44,713 nucleotides of DNA from Candidatus Fermentibacterota bacterium (GTDB lineage Bacteria; Fermentibacterota; Fermentibacteria; Fermentibacterales; JCC-6). Made by a program: the position numbers and the translations under genes. The notes below the pieces were generated by a model. It was not told the origin of the DNA. It did no database searches and worked only from the letters and a program-made list of their open reading frames with translations. Numbering within the stretch: position 1 is the stretch's first letter; every line of letters begins with the position of its first letter. This document shows positions 31,597 to 40,688 of the stretch, one piece after another. Location: NCBI GenBank assembly GCA_014728175.1, contig WJMA01000031.1, positions 1 to 44,713 on the forward strand. The letters are read 5' to 3'.

Positions 31597-33846
31597 CTAC
31601 CTCACCAACGCTATTTTGGCCAGCTTGGTGTTCGAGCCGTAAACCACCCGGGCGACGTAAAGGCCCGAGGACGCCGTGCCACCATCGGTGCTGCCGTTCC
31701 AGGTCCACTCCGAGGCTTCGGAGGCACCGATCGTTTTGACGTGCCTTCCGTCTAGGGTGAAGATGTCCACCTCTACGGCTTCTTCGGCGGGTATTCCGCA
31801 CAGGTGGAGCAGTCCTTCGGACGGAAGGTAGGGCTGGGGGTAGAAGCTTATGCCGTCTTCCTGAACGGACTCCTTGGAGGCCACTATCACCCACAATCCC
31901 ACCTGAGAGGAGAAGAATACGGAGTCCCCGCCCGTGGAGGTGGCGGCGAACTCGTTCTCGCTCCGGGCGGATACGATGTAGGGTGAGTTGCTATCATCGA
32001 AGACAGTTACCTCCGAGCCATCGATCACCGTGACGCCGTTGCTTCCCGCACTCCAGACCCTCGACTCTCCATCTACCGTCATGGCCTCCACCGAGCCGGT
32101 TATGCCCTCGACCTGGACGAAGTTTCCCGACCCGTTGAAGCTGCACAAACCGGAGTTGGTTCCCACGTAAATCGTCCCGTCCGAGGTTCGGGCAAAGCAG
32201 TTGACATAGTTAGAGCTAAGACCGTCATCGGTTGTATAGGCCCTTCCCATGGGCTCCCAATAATCGTCGGACTGGTCGGGCGGGGTACCCCCGTGATGGA
32301 AGTATTGGCATCCGCCGTCGTCCTTGAAGGCTATCCAGAGACCGTCGTTCCCCACGGGGTAGACGGTCGCCAGATTCTTGGTGGCCAGCCCGGAGAAGGC
32401 GGGCTCGAAGGTCGTCCAAACCAGCTGGGAGGTATCGGGAGGAACTCCCTCCAGAGCCACCAAACCGCTGGGGTCGGTGCCGGGAGACGACCAGTAAAGC
32501 TCCTGTGGAATCCAGAGTACGTCGCCCTGCCTGGCCAGCATCATAACCTGGTTGTTGAGAAGCGGGCACAGGATCTCGGTAACGGTCGGAGGGGGCGGAG
32601 GCTGAGCCAGGCTGTCCGAAACGAAAGTGATGAGGGTATCGTCCGCGGGGTCAAACGTGCCTCCACCGCCTACCCAGGTCAGCCCCCTATGATAGGCCGC
32701 CGCCCATAGGTCGCCGTTGCCGTCTGGAGCGACGCTGTATGTTCTCAGGTACGTGGGAAGCCCGTCCTCTATGACCCAGGTGGACCAGCCTTCCGGAAAT
32801 CCTCCCAGGGCTCCCAGGTAGTGGGTTCCCAGGTAGAGGTTAGCTCCGTCCTGGTTCATCTGATACACGCTCTTGGATGGCTGCCCTGGGATATCTACGG
32901 AATTCCAGGTGCTGTCCGGTCCTTCCACCACGCCCAGGCCCCGACCCCAGTCCTCTCGCTGGTGCCGGAACGTCCCCAGTCCACACCACAGCCTGTTTTC
33001 CGTCTCCAGAAAAGCGTCCGCGTAGTATGGGCCGACGAAGCAGGAGGGATAATCCGTGCCAAAGCTCGCCCAATTGAATCCGTCGAAAATCTGGACCCCG
33101 TCGGAGGCGGCGAGCAGGCCCCACTGGGAGAAGAGTACGTCGTTCACCTCGGAGTCGCTCAATATCCTCGTCCAGCCGGTACCCACGTAGATGTACACGC
33201 CATCGTAGCAGGCAATCGCGGCAAGGGTGTCGGAGTCGACGGTAATGGAGTAGGGCGAGAGGGTGGAGGTCTCGCCGTGGTGGGTCCAGCTTCCCGGGGA
33301 AAAAGGATTACCGGTCAGGTCCAGGACGAACACTCCCTCGTCGGTAGCGAACCAGAGGTCATCACCGTACCTGGCCAAGTCGTACACGTCCGTGCTGGTG
33401 AAGCCCCCGCCGGTGGAGGACTCGTCCAGGGGGACGAACCATTCCCCGTCCTGCCTGCCCACACCCTCGTCGGTTCCCGCCCAGATGCACCCTTCCTCCT
33501 CGGCCACGCAGTACACTATTCCCGTTCCCGGAAGCCCTTCGAAGCTGGAGTACGTGGTCCAGACCCCATCTGACCTCGCCGCCAACCCTCCCCCTCTGGT
33601 GGCCACCCAAAGGGTTCCATTGGTTGACTCCAAAACGTCCTCCACCTCCAAAGTGGGGAGCTGGTCCGGATAGGACAAAAATTCCAGGAATTCCTCCGAG
33701 TCGGGGTCGAACTTGAACGCACCACCAGAGGTCGCGGCCCAAATCGAGCCGCCGGACTCCCTAAGGCTGGTGACGTGGGTGCAGGAAGTCTGGAGTGACC
33801 ATTCCGGGGTTACCGACAAGAGGGTGCATGCAAGCAGAAAAACCAT
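31597..33846 (-). CDS. Secreted beta-propeller protein with C-terminal FlgD-like domain
   Basis: A 749-residue secreted protein. A short signal (MVFLLACTLLSVTPEWS) precedes many repeats of the sort seen in two-component-system beta-propellers: GGSIWAATSGGAFKFD, GTLWVATRGGGLAARSDG, GCIWAGTDEGVGRQDG, DLWFATDEGVFVLD, TIYVGTNSGLCSFNG and others (I count at least seven such W/V-A/G-T-x-x-G blades). No histidine-kinase or output domain follows, unlike the sensor proteins. The last 80 residues form a FlgD-like tail (GISFYPQPYLPSEG, VDIFTLDGRHVKTI, TWNGSTDGGTASSGLYVARVV). It has TAG as stop. ATG 33846 has GGAAGGTGA upstream. It is tail-to-tail with the protease gene, 16 bases apart. Function: probably ligand binding on the surface. 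Confidence 0.83.
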   Translation of the reverse strand: MVFLLACTLLSVTPEWSLQTSCTHVTSLRESGGSIWAATSGGAFKFDPDSEEFLEFLSYPDQLPTLEVEDVLESTNGTLWVATRGGGLAARSDGVWTTYSSFEGLPGTGIVYCVAEEEGCIWAGTDEGVGRQDGEWFVPLDESSTGGGFTSTDVYDLARYGDDLWFATDEGVFVLDLTGNPFSPGSWTHHGETSTLSPYSITVDSDTLAAIACYDGVYIYVGTGWTRILSDSEVNDVLFSQWGLLAASDGVQIFDGFNWASFGTDYPSCFVGPYYADAFLETENRLWCGLGTFRHQREDWGRGLGVVEGPDSTWNSVDIPGQPSKSVYQMNQDGANLYLGTHYLGALGGFPEGWSTWVIEDGLPTYLRTYSVAPDGNGDLWAAAYHRGLTWVGGGGTFDPADDTLITFVSDSLAQPPPPPTVTEILCPLLNNQVMMLARQGDVLWIPQELYWSSPGTDPSGLVALEGVPPDTSQLVWTTFEPAFSGLATKNLATVYPVGNDGLWIAFKDDGGCQYFHHGGTPPDQSDDYWEPMGRAYTTDDGLSSNYVNCFARTSDGTIYVGTNSGLCSFNGSGNFVQVEGITGSVEAMTVDGESRVWSAGSNGVTVIDGSEVTVFDDSNSPYIVSARSENEFAATSTGGDSVFFSSQVGLWVIVASKESVQEDGISFYPQPYLPSEGLLHLCGIPAEEAVEVDIFTLDGRHVKTIGASEASEWTWNGSTDGGTASSGLYVARVVYGSNTKLAKIALVR

Positions 33847-33909
33847 CTATTTCACCTTCCGCAGAGGATCTTCTTCCGGTATCAGGCCCAAAAGACCCGG
33901 TAGGCGCCT

Positions 33910-33939
33910 GGTTCGCTCTTCGAACCGTTCACAGCGAAC
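33910..33939. other. Two overlapping, mutually exclusive hairpins
   Basis: GGTTCG (33910-33915) pairs with CGAACC (33921-33926), loop CTCTT. The same left arm can instead use GTTCGCT (33911-33917) with AGCGAAC (33933-33939). They lie in the leader of the 31597-33846 gene and after the RsbU-like gene. Alternative structures could switch expression, or this could simply be a mutated terminator. Confidence 0.3.
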
Positions 33940-34064
33940 GGACGTAATTCTACCCCCCGACGGCGTCTGTCGCAACGCTACATCACCTTGTATGCCTATA
34001 GCCCGTCCGGTCACCGGGCGTTCCACATCGAAGCACGGGAAGGCCGGGACACTGCGCAGAAGGC

Positions 34065-36569
34065 CTATTCCTTCGTCCGCAGAGCGACCAGTGTGAAGTC
34101 GTCCTTGAATTCCTCGCGTTCGGTGAAGCGGACCACGTCCTCCTCGATAGCCGACAGGATTGCGGCCAGGTCCCGGTCCGCGTTGGCCCGCAGCACGTCG
34201 ATCAGCCTCTGCTCACCGAACTCCCTCTCCCGCTCGTCCATGGCCTCGGTAACCCCATCGGTGTAGAGCAGGACGATATCCCCCGTACCCAAAGGTACAC
34301 AGCCCTCTTCGTACTCGACGCTGTCGGTTACCCCCAGCAGCAACCCACCGGTCTCCAACCTTGATATGGAGCCTTCGGCCTTCAGCATGATCGGCGGGTT
34401 GTGGCCCGCGTTCACGTAGCTGAGCTCACGGCTTCGGGGATCGAACGAAGCCACGAAAAGGGTAATGAACATGTCCTGAGGAGTGTTGTCGTAGACCAGG
34501 GAGTTTATGCGGGTGATGGAGTCCGACAGATTCACCCCTATCTCCTGGGTGGTCCGCAGCGAGGCCTGGAGATTGGCCATCAAAAGGGCCGGACCCATAC
34601 CTTTCCCCGAGACGTCCCCTATGGCCACCACCGTTCTCCCATCCTTCATGGGGAGCACATCGAAGTAGTCGCCGGCCACGTCAAGGCAGAACCGGATATA
34701 CGACTGCAGCTCCAGTCCGGGAGTGGGCGGGGTCTCGCTGGGAAGAAGCCCTTCCTGGATGGAACGGGCAACGTCCAGCTGCTGCTGCAGTTTCTGCTTC
34801 TCCAGTCTGTCCTCCAACAGGTTCAGGTTCTCCGCCACCACCGCTATCTGAACGGACAGGGAATGAAGTAAGTCGAGCTCCTCCGGCGAGTAGTCCTCCC
34901 CGTTTCGCTTGCTGCCCAGAGCCAGGAATCCGATCAGGTCGTTTTTCATTCTAAGGGGCAGAATCAGGGCGCTGCCGGTTCTCCGAAGCCATTCCCGCTG
35001 TTCCGCGCTTATGCTGACCCTGTCGCTTACCAGCAGCTCATCGGCGAGCAGGGGGTGCCCTCCCTTGGCCATCCTGGTTACTATCTCGTCATCGTTCCGG
35101 AACGGCGTGGGCTCTTCGCCTTCCAGCAGGTAATAATTTCCGTCGGGGGGTCTCAGAACGGGGAATATCTCCTCCGTGCCCAGGCCGTCCTCCAGCTTTT
35201 CTTCCAGCTCCTGCCAGAAAGCCTCCGGGTCGGCGCTGGCCACGTTGGTCTCCAGGAAGTCATGCAGGAGCGACCTCATGCGGGCCTTCTCCGGGTAGAA
35301 TCTATCCTCCAGAAGATTTCTGATCCTCCGCTGTCCCGGCACGAATCCCAGGGCCAGAACCAGACCCACCACCAGAGTGGGAGTCCTGCTCTGGACCCCC
35401 AGGCCCTCCAGGACCAGTTGCGCAAAGGCGTAAATCAGGCCGAACATAGCGGCCAGAAGAAACAGGTTTACCAGGAAGAACCTGGTTCCCCTCCTGAACT
35501 TGGCTTCTATCTCCAGCAACCTGTAACGCCTGATCGCGTAGGCCAGAGATACCGGTATCAGCAGGGTTACCAGGAAGAGCACGTTGAAGACGTAGAACCT
35601 GGTAAGGAACGACATGTCGAAATAGATATCAGGGTAAACCAAATTAAGGGCCACCGAAACCACGGTAAGAATCACTCCGGGGCCTGCGCCGATAAGCACC
35701 AGCCTGGTTTGTCTTTCCTCCAGAAAGCTCCGGGCCCGATGATGGTTATATATCAGTAGCACGAAACCGGTTACGTAGAGCAGGATTGGATACAGGAAAT
35801 CCAACGCGTCGGCGGTTCTTCCAGTGAATGTCAGGTTCCTGGTCACCAAGAATCCCAGCAGCCCAACCAGGGCTACGCTTACCGGCAGCTTGAAACGGGC
35901 GTAGAACGGACTCGGCCTGGGGAATCTCAGATTGAGCAGGAGCCAGGCCAGAGGGGCCAGATGCTTGAACTGGGATACGATAACCAGCAGAACCCGGGGC
36001 ATCTGGAACAAAGCGTAGGTCTCGGCCAGAGTCAGGTTCAAGGCAATCTGGGATGCGAAGCCCAGACAGAACAGCGCCAATATCCAGATGGTTACCGACC
36101 TGGGTCTGCTGAAGGTCGATACCAGGGCTATCCCCACGAAGGCCAGGACTATTAGAACCCTCAGCCCGGCCATGATCAGGACCTGGACCGCCATGGCCGT
36201 GGGAATGGATCGGGTCACCACCATGGTGCGGTGCTCGGTGCTGTCGGTGGCAAAAGCTATGGGAACCTCGGTTCCCGGGTCGGTCTCGGTGCTGAACACG
36301 TCGAAGTAATTGGATTTTGTTGCGGCCATTCCATCTACGGTCTTCAGGGTATCGCCGGGGCTGGGTATGGGCGGCCCGGGGAAGTCATTCGGATCTATCT
36401 CGGTGAACACTCCGGGCTGGTCATCGAAGAGATGGAGCAGGCTCCACATGTCGCCCATGCGGGCGAAGGTCCACGTCTTGCCGAGCTCCCAGAACAGAAC
36501 GACGAGCAGGAGCAGCGAGAATAGAACGCACAGAACGCTGCAGATCACGGACCAGACCGGCCTGTTCAT
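34065..36569 (-). CDS. RsbU-type serine phosphatase with membrane sensor region
   Basis: An 834-residue membrane protein. An N-terminal helix precedes a 100-residue outer segment that reads like a PDZ peptide-binding loop (PIPSPGDTLKTVDGMAATK). Seven or eight membrane helices follow (from VQVLIMAGLRVLIVLAF to about residue 390). A GAF-like domain (about 430-575, ALILPLRMKNDLIGFLALGSK) and a coiled coil (LLEDRLEKQKLQQQLDVARSIQEGLLP) lead to a SpoIIE/PP2C domain: GDYFDVLPMKDGRTVVAIGDVSGKGMGPALLMA, NAGHNPPIML, GDIVLLYTDGVTEA, DDFTLVALR, with the metal Asp residues intact. It would dephosphorylate an anti-sigma-factor antagonist or similar target in response to the external or lipid signal. The STAS/anti-sigma partners are not in the window. 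ATG has GGGGGAAG. Confidence 0.88.
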   Translation of the reverse strand: MNRPVWSVICSVLCVLFSLLLLVVLFWELGKTWTFARMGDMWSLLHLFDDQPGVFTEIDPNDFPGPPIPSPGDTLKTVDGMAATKSNYFDVFSTETDPGTEVPIAFATDSTEHRTMVVTRSIPTAMAVQVLIMAGLRVLIVLAFVGIALVSTFSRPRSVTIWILALFCLGFASQIALNLTLAETYALFQMPRVLLVIVSQFKHLAPLAWLLLNLRFPRPSPFYARFKLPVSVALVGLLGFLVTRNLTFTGRTADALDFLYPILLYVTGFVLLIYNHHRARSFLEERQTRLVLIGAGPGVILTVVSVALNLVYPDIYFDMSFLTRFYVFNVLFLVTLLIPVSLAYAIRRYRLLEIEAKFRRGTRFFLVNLFLLAAMFGLIYAFAQLVLEGLGVQSRTPTLVVGLVLALGFVPGQRRIRNLLEDRFYPEKARMRSLLHDFLETNVASADPEAFWQELEEKLEDGLGTEEIFPVLRPPDGNYYLLEGEEPTPFRNDDEIVTRMAKGGHPLLADELLVSDRVSISAEQREWLRRTGSALILPLRMKNDLIGFLALGSKRNGEDYSPEELDLLHSLSVQIAVVAENLNLLEDRLEKQKLQQQLDVARSIQEGLLPSETPPTPGLELQSYIRFCLDVAGDYFDVLPMKDGRTVVAIGDVSGKGMGPALLMANLQASLRTTQEIGVNLSDSITRINSLVYDNTPQDMFITLFVASFDPRSRELSYVNAGHNPPIMLKAEGSISRLETGGLLLGVTDSVEYEEGCVPLGTGDIVLLYTDGVTEAMDEREREFGEQRLIDVLRANADRDLAAILSAIEEDVVRFTEREEFKDDFTLVALRTKE

Positions 36570-36703
36570 GGCTTCCCCCGAGCGAGATCCCCTACCGGGC
36601 TAGAATAGCACGATCGTCCATATATAGGTAGACGAGTCTGTAGCGGGGATGGTAACATCTCTGCCGAGCCGCCGCGGGGAGCGTGGACGAAGGCCGGAGG
36701 CCG

Positions 36704-38047
36704 CTAGATGTACCCCAGATCCTCCAGCATCTGCTTGTTCTCGTCGCTCACTACGGGGTCGGGGCGGCATTGCGGTGGAGTGGCCTTGTAGTACATCACC
36801 GCCTCCGCCAGCACGGAATCTGGCTCCAATGCTTCCGTTTCCGATGGATCCCGATCCAGCCTGTACATGTACATACTGTCGGCGAGAACGTCCCAGATCA
36901 CCTTGCGGGCCCCTATCATTACCGCGGCCATGTCTCTGGGCTCCAGAGTCTGAAGGCCCTTCTTGTCCAGGGTGTACCTGTCAGGGCTTACCGCTCCGGC
37001 CGGGACCGCGCGTTCGGTGAGGTCCAAGCTGTCCAACATGTTGGAGCCTTCGACGTTGTCCGGGGTCTGGTAACCGAGTAACCCGGTTACGGTGGGGAAG
37101 ATGTCGTACAACCCCACAACAGTGGAATCAACCACTCCGGAGGGAACGCCGGGGCCGGACACTATCATGGGTACGTGCAAGAGCTCCTGGTAAAGCGTAT
37201 GCCCATGGCCCCAACCTTCGTGTTCCAGGAACTCCTCGCCGTGGTCCGATGTCAGGAAGATCACCGTATTCTCGTCCAGGTCCAGCCTTCGCATCTCGGA
37301 GAACAGGAAGGCCAGCTGGTCGTCCACCCATCGGATCTCGCCGTCGTAAAGGCCTACGAAGCGGTCGAGCTGATCCCGATTCCGCAGAATGCCCTCGGAA
37401 GTGACGTCCCACCATACCACGCTGTCCGGGCCCACTCCCTGGTTGGTGAAGAGGGTGTCGTACGGCTGCGGGGGCGCATAGGGAGCATGTACGTCGTAGA
37501 GATGTATCACCATGAAGAACGGTCTCGGATTGCCTATGTTGTCCTCCAGGTACTTGGCCACCTTCTCTATGGTTATCCCCGCCCGCCCGTTGCCGTTCTG
37601 GTGCCAGTCGAAATGGTCGAAGTCTATGTCAAACCCATAATTACCGTTGAGGTACCACACGTTGGTGAATGCTATATTCCGGTATCCCTCATCGTGCAGT
37701 ACGGTAGCTATGGTGGGAAGGGAGGGATCGACCATGTGCATGGCGTCGTCGTACCAGCTGGTCTTGTGGGCCGCCGCGGACAGGCCGGTCCACATGGTGG
37801 CGTGCGAAGGCAGCGTCCAGGGGGACTGGGCCTGGCAGCGCTCCCATCTGACGCCCGCAGCCGCCAGGCTGTCGATGGCGGGCGAAGTGTCTCTGTGATA
37901 ACCGTAACACCCCAGATGGTCGGGCCTCAAGGTGTCTATGCTTATAAGCAGGATGTTGGTCCCGCTGGGCCCGCCACCGGGCAGCCTGCAACCCAATAAG
38001 CCGATCATCAGAACCAATAGAAGCGAGAAGAAAGCGAACCTAAGCAA
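36704..38047 (-). CDS. Sulfatase-fold lipoprotein with Thr nucleophile (probable phosphohydrolase/transferase)
   Basis: A 447-residue lipoprotein (signal MLRFAFFSLLLVLMIGLLGC, Cys20) of the alkaline-phosphatase/sulfatase superfamily. Metal-ligand motifs: NILLISIDTLRPDHLGCYGY (Asp38) and TSDHGEEFLEHEGWGHGHTL. The nucleophile segment is SPWTLPSHATMWTG, with T78-L-P-S-H. Sulfatases proper need Cys or Ser at that place (C/S-x-P-x-R) to make formylglycine; Thr is used by phosphate-handling relatives. It is thus more likely a phosphodiesterase or phosphotransferase than a sulfatase, though this is not proven. Start TTG 38047 lies behind GGGAGGG. The last 60 residues cover MYMYRLDRDPSETEALEP, a typical family ending. 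Confidence 0.8.
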   Translation of the reverse strand: MLRFAFFSLLLVLMIGLLGCRLPGGGPSGTNILLISIDTLRPDHLGCYGYHRDTSPAIDSLAAAGVRWERCQAQSPWTLPSHATMWTGLSAAAHKTSWYDDAMHMVDPSLPTIATVLHDEGYRNIAFTNVWYLNGNYGFDIDFDHFDWHQNGNGRAGITIEKVAKYLEDNIGNPRPFFMVIHLYDVHAPYAPPQPYDTLFTNQGVGPDSVVWWDVTSEGILRNRDQLDRFVGLYDGEIRWVDDQLAFLFSEMRRLDLDENTVIFLTSDHGEEFLEHEGWGHGHTLYQELLHVPMIVSGPGVPSGVVDSTVVGLYDIFPTVTGLLGYQTPDNVEGSNMLDSLDLTERAVPAGAVSPDRYTLDKKGLQTLEPRDMAAVMIGARKVIWDVLADSMYMYRLDRDPSETEALEPDSVLAEAVMYYKATPPQCRPDPVVSDENKQMLEDLGYI

Positions 38048-38165
38048 CGAACCCTCCCTCTTGGTTAGCCCCGGGAAGAGCACTACGAACCGGAAACTTC
38101 AACCGGAAATTGATAACCCACCTACCGAGACCGTGACAATCCCGTCCCTGGGGATGGATCGCCGT

Positions 38166-39374
38166 TCAGTCCAGAAGCACCACCTTCTCCGAGTCCCAAC
38201 CGATGGAGGTGGCGAACCTGAGAACGTAGACCCCCCGGGGAAGATCGGAGACATCCTCCCTAACGGTGCATCCATCCCGGGGAACCATCCCCTCGAAGAC
38301 CCTCCTGACCTCTCGGCCGGCAAGAGACAGAAGGCTGGCCGTACCTCTCACCGGTCGAGCGGCGTTGAGAGAAGCTTCCAAGACCTCGCCGCACGGTGAG
38401 CCGCTTATCGCGACGTCTAGTTCTCCAGCAGGGTCATTCTCTTCTATACCGGTGGGGGTGGCGAGATAGACGAACACCCTTCCATACACCTCCCCGATTA
38501 TCAGGTCGGTGTAACCGTCTCCGTTCCAGTCGGAGGCGCACAGGGTGGCATAGACGCGGGTCAACGTGCCGGTGTCGGTCTGTAGCGCAACCGCCTCGGC
38601 GAAAAGCGGGTCGCCGCTGGTTCCCACGTTTTCGCAGTAGAGGATGCTCGATTCCCTCTCCCCGTAAACCAGGTCCTTCCTGCCATCCTGGTTGAGGTCG
38701 ACCATCCTGGGGGTGGTCCTGTCCTCGGCCACCAGCATCCCGTCGACCCTCACAGGTTGGTATTGATCGAAGACCGGATCGCCGGGAGAGCCCTGGTTGA
38801 GATACAGAACCATGCTGCCGTAGGCAGACGTGTGCTCGTATATGCCTATTATCAGATCCAGCAGGCCGTCGTCATCGTAGTCGGCCGCGTCCGGCGCGGA
38901 CGAGTCGCCGACGTCGATCGGGCCGCCCTCGGCCTGGATGTCCTCCCTCTCGGTCAGGCTGTCCGCGGTTATTCTCTGGAAGTAATTCACGTGCCCCACC
39001 CAGTCGCCGACTATCAGGTCATCCAGCCCGTCCTCGTTCCAATCCACAACCTGTGGATTGTTGGCACCGGTGGCTCAATCGCTGGGAACGGACAAGTCAC
39101 TTCCGTCGGCCTGCAGGTAGCTGAAATCGGTGAACTCGGGGCTCCCCGGAGACCCGCTGTTGAGGTAAAGCCTTATCTTGCCTTCCTCTTCCTGGCCCAC
39201 CAGGAGATCGTCCAGGCCATCGCCGTCCCAGTCGGAGAAGTAGGGAGACGCCACCGAGCCCACGTCTATGACCTCCCCTCCAGCGGTTACGACTCGGCCG
39301 CTATCGAAAGTCGGAGCCTCCGCCAGAAGCCCGAGGGGGAAAAGCAACGCAAAAATCGTCAGTGCCGTCTTCAT
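38166..39374 (-). CDS. Secreted FG-GAP/VCBS repeat protein with in-frame TGA (candidate selenoprotein)
   Basis: From ATG 39374 (GGGAG at the right distance) the frame gives a signal peptide (MKTALTIFALLFPLGLLA), a first FG-GAP/VCBS unit FSDWDGDGLDDLLVGQEEEG, then DGSDLSVPSD, a TGA at 39075-39077, and runs on for 302 codons with four more units: VVDWNEDGLDDLIVGDW, AADYDDDGLLDLIIGIY, MVDLNQDGRKDLVYG, ASDWNGDGYTDLIIGE. It ends in a FlgD-like tail (LNAARPVRGTASLLSLAG, GVYVLRFATS, KVVLLD). Product 402 residues with Sec at 100. The TGA falls in the linker before blade 2, in sequence family position often occupied by Cys (inference). The repeat spacing is preserved across it. After the TGA an 8-bp hairpin with AGGTT loop is present. 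A pseudogene is the alternative. Confidence 0.68.
39040..39060 (-). promoter_or_regulatory. SECIS-like hairpin after TGA in 38166 gene
   Basis: On the minus strand: CAATCCAC-AGGTT-GTGGATTG, an 8-bp perfect stem with a 5-base loop. The loop's AGGT starts 23 nt after the TGA. It lies in coding sequence (Asn-Pro-Gln-Val-Val-Asp). Best of the three candidates by stem length. Confidence 0.65.
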
Positions 39375-39494
39375 TTTTCTCCCATTCATTTTCGATCATT
39401 CCATACGATACCGCTATATATTCGAATAACAGCCGGCGGGCATGGCGGTTCCGAATAGGACCAATTATGAGAACGAAGGCGAGGGAGGCATGTT

Positions 39495-40598
39495 TTGTTC
39501 GCTGAAGTGGACCTCAGAGCGCTGGCCGAGATGTCCTCGACCGACAGGGCCTTCCTCTCGGTGTACCTGTCCGAGCCCCGATCCATCGGTTCGCTGCCCG
39601 CCAGGCTGCGCAGACTCAGAAAGGCCCTGACCTCCGGAAACGGCGACGACGAGCGGGAGCACCTAGATCAAAACCTGTCCATGCTCCGGCAGTACCTGGA
39701 GGACCGCAGCCCCGATACTCCCTGCTGCCTTTTCGTCTGCTGGGCCCTGGACTATCTCAGGCACATTCCCCTCACCGCTCCGGTCAGCGATTCCGTGCAC
39801 ATAGATAGAGGTCCGTACATCCGCCCCCTGGCCGAGCTGCAGGACGAGTACGAGAACGTGGCCGTCGTCCTCGCCGACAACAGCAGAGCCAGAGTGTACA
39901 TGGTCAGCTCCGCGGTCGCCGAAGAGGGCCAGACCTTGCGCGGCAACGTCAAGAACCATGTTCGCAAGGGCGGATGGTCGCAGCAACGTTACGAGCGCAG
40001 GCGCGACAAGCAGCTGCACGACTATGCCAAGAGGATAGTAGAGGTCCTGGAGCAATTGAGCCGAGAGGAGAGCTTCCGCCGCATCGTCCTGGCGGGGGGC
40101 AGGGAGATAATGCGAGAGGTGCATGACGCACTCCCCCAAAGGCTGCAGCACATGGTTGCCGAGGATCCCATGGATCTGCACAGGGACGAATCGTCCATAA
40201 ACTCGGATCTGATGGAAGTCTTCGAGGAGCAGGAGAGAGCCTCCGAGAGGGACCTCTGGTCCAGAATCCGCGAGGAGTACCTGCGGGGAGGCCTGGGCGT
40301 GGTGGGAATGGGCGACGTCCTGGCAGCGGCCAAGATCGGCCAAGTCGAGACAGTGGTGGTGGAAAGGAGCTACAATCCCGAAGGCACCAGGTGCCGCGAC
40401 TGCGACGCTCTTCATCCTCAAATGCTACAGAAGTGCCCCGAATGCGGATCGAACTCGATTTGCGAGGTAGGCCTGATCAACGAGCTGGTACGCCTCCTGG
40501 AAACCACCAGCGCCAGTATCGATTTCGTCGACCCCATAGAGACGCTGACCGAATCCGGCCGAATAGCGGCTCTCCTCAGGTATAGGATACGCACTTAG
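39495..40598 (+). CDS. eRF1/Vms1-like release-factor family protein (baeRF-type)
   Basis: A 367-residue protein with the three-domain layout of aRF1/eRF1-like proteins, found in bacteria as baeRF families. The N-terminal domain (STDRAFLSVYLSEPRS) leads to a central domain whose loop reads KGGWSQQRYERRR (Gly159-Gly160-Trp-Ser-Gln163). It resembles the GGQ/GGSQ catalytic loop by which eRF1 and Vms1 release peptidyl-tRNA, so Gln163 may act likewise. The C-terminal half includes GVVGMGDVLAAAKIGQVETV (eRF1 domain 3 helix/strand) and a zinc ribbon CRDCD...KCPECGS. It may rescue stalled ribosomes. The start TTG 39495 follows GAGGGAGG by 6 bases. Confidence 0.8.
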   Translation: MFAEVDLRALAEMSSTDRAFLSVYLSEPRSIGSLPARLRRLRKALTSGNGDDEREHLDQNLSMLRQYLEDRSPDTPCCLFVCWALDYLRHIPLTAPVSDSVHIDRGPYIRPLAELQDEYENVAVVLADNSRARVYMVSSAVAEEGQTLRGNVKNHVRKGGWSQQRYERRRDKQLHDYAKRIVEVLEQLSREESFRRIVLAGGREIMREVHDALPQRLQHMVAEDPMDLHRDESSINSDLMEVFEEQERASERDLWSRIREEYLRGGLGVVGMGDVLAAAKIGQVETVVVERSYNPEGTRCRDCDALHPQMLQKCPECGSNSICEVGLINELVRLLETTSASIDFVDPIETLTESGRIAALLRYRIRT

Positions 40599-40611
40599 AC
40601 CGACCTCTCCC

Positions 40612-40640
40612 TTGCTGTTGAGGGAATCTCGTATCATTAT
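40612..40640 (+). promoter_or_regulatory. Possible promoter of the 40689 gene
   Basis: TTGCTG (40612-40617), 17 bases, CATTAT (40635-40640): a reasonable sigma70 match that lies 48 bases before the ATG. Confidence 0.35.
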
Positions 40641-40688
40641 CCTCCCGATTGGTAGGATTTTCTAAATCTTTCAGGAGGAGGAACCCAA

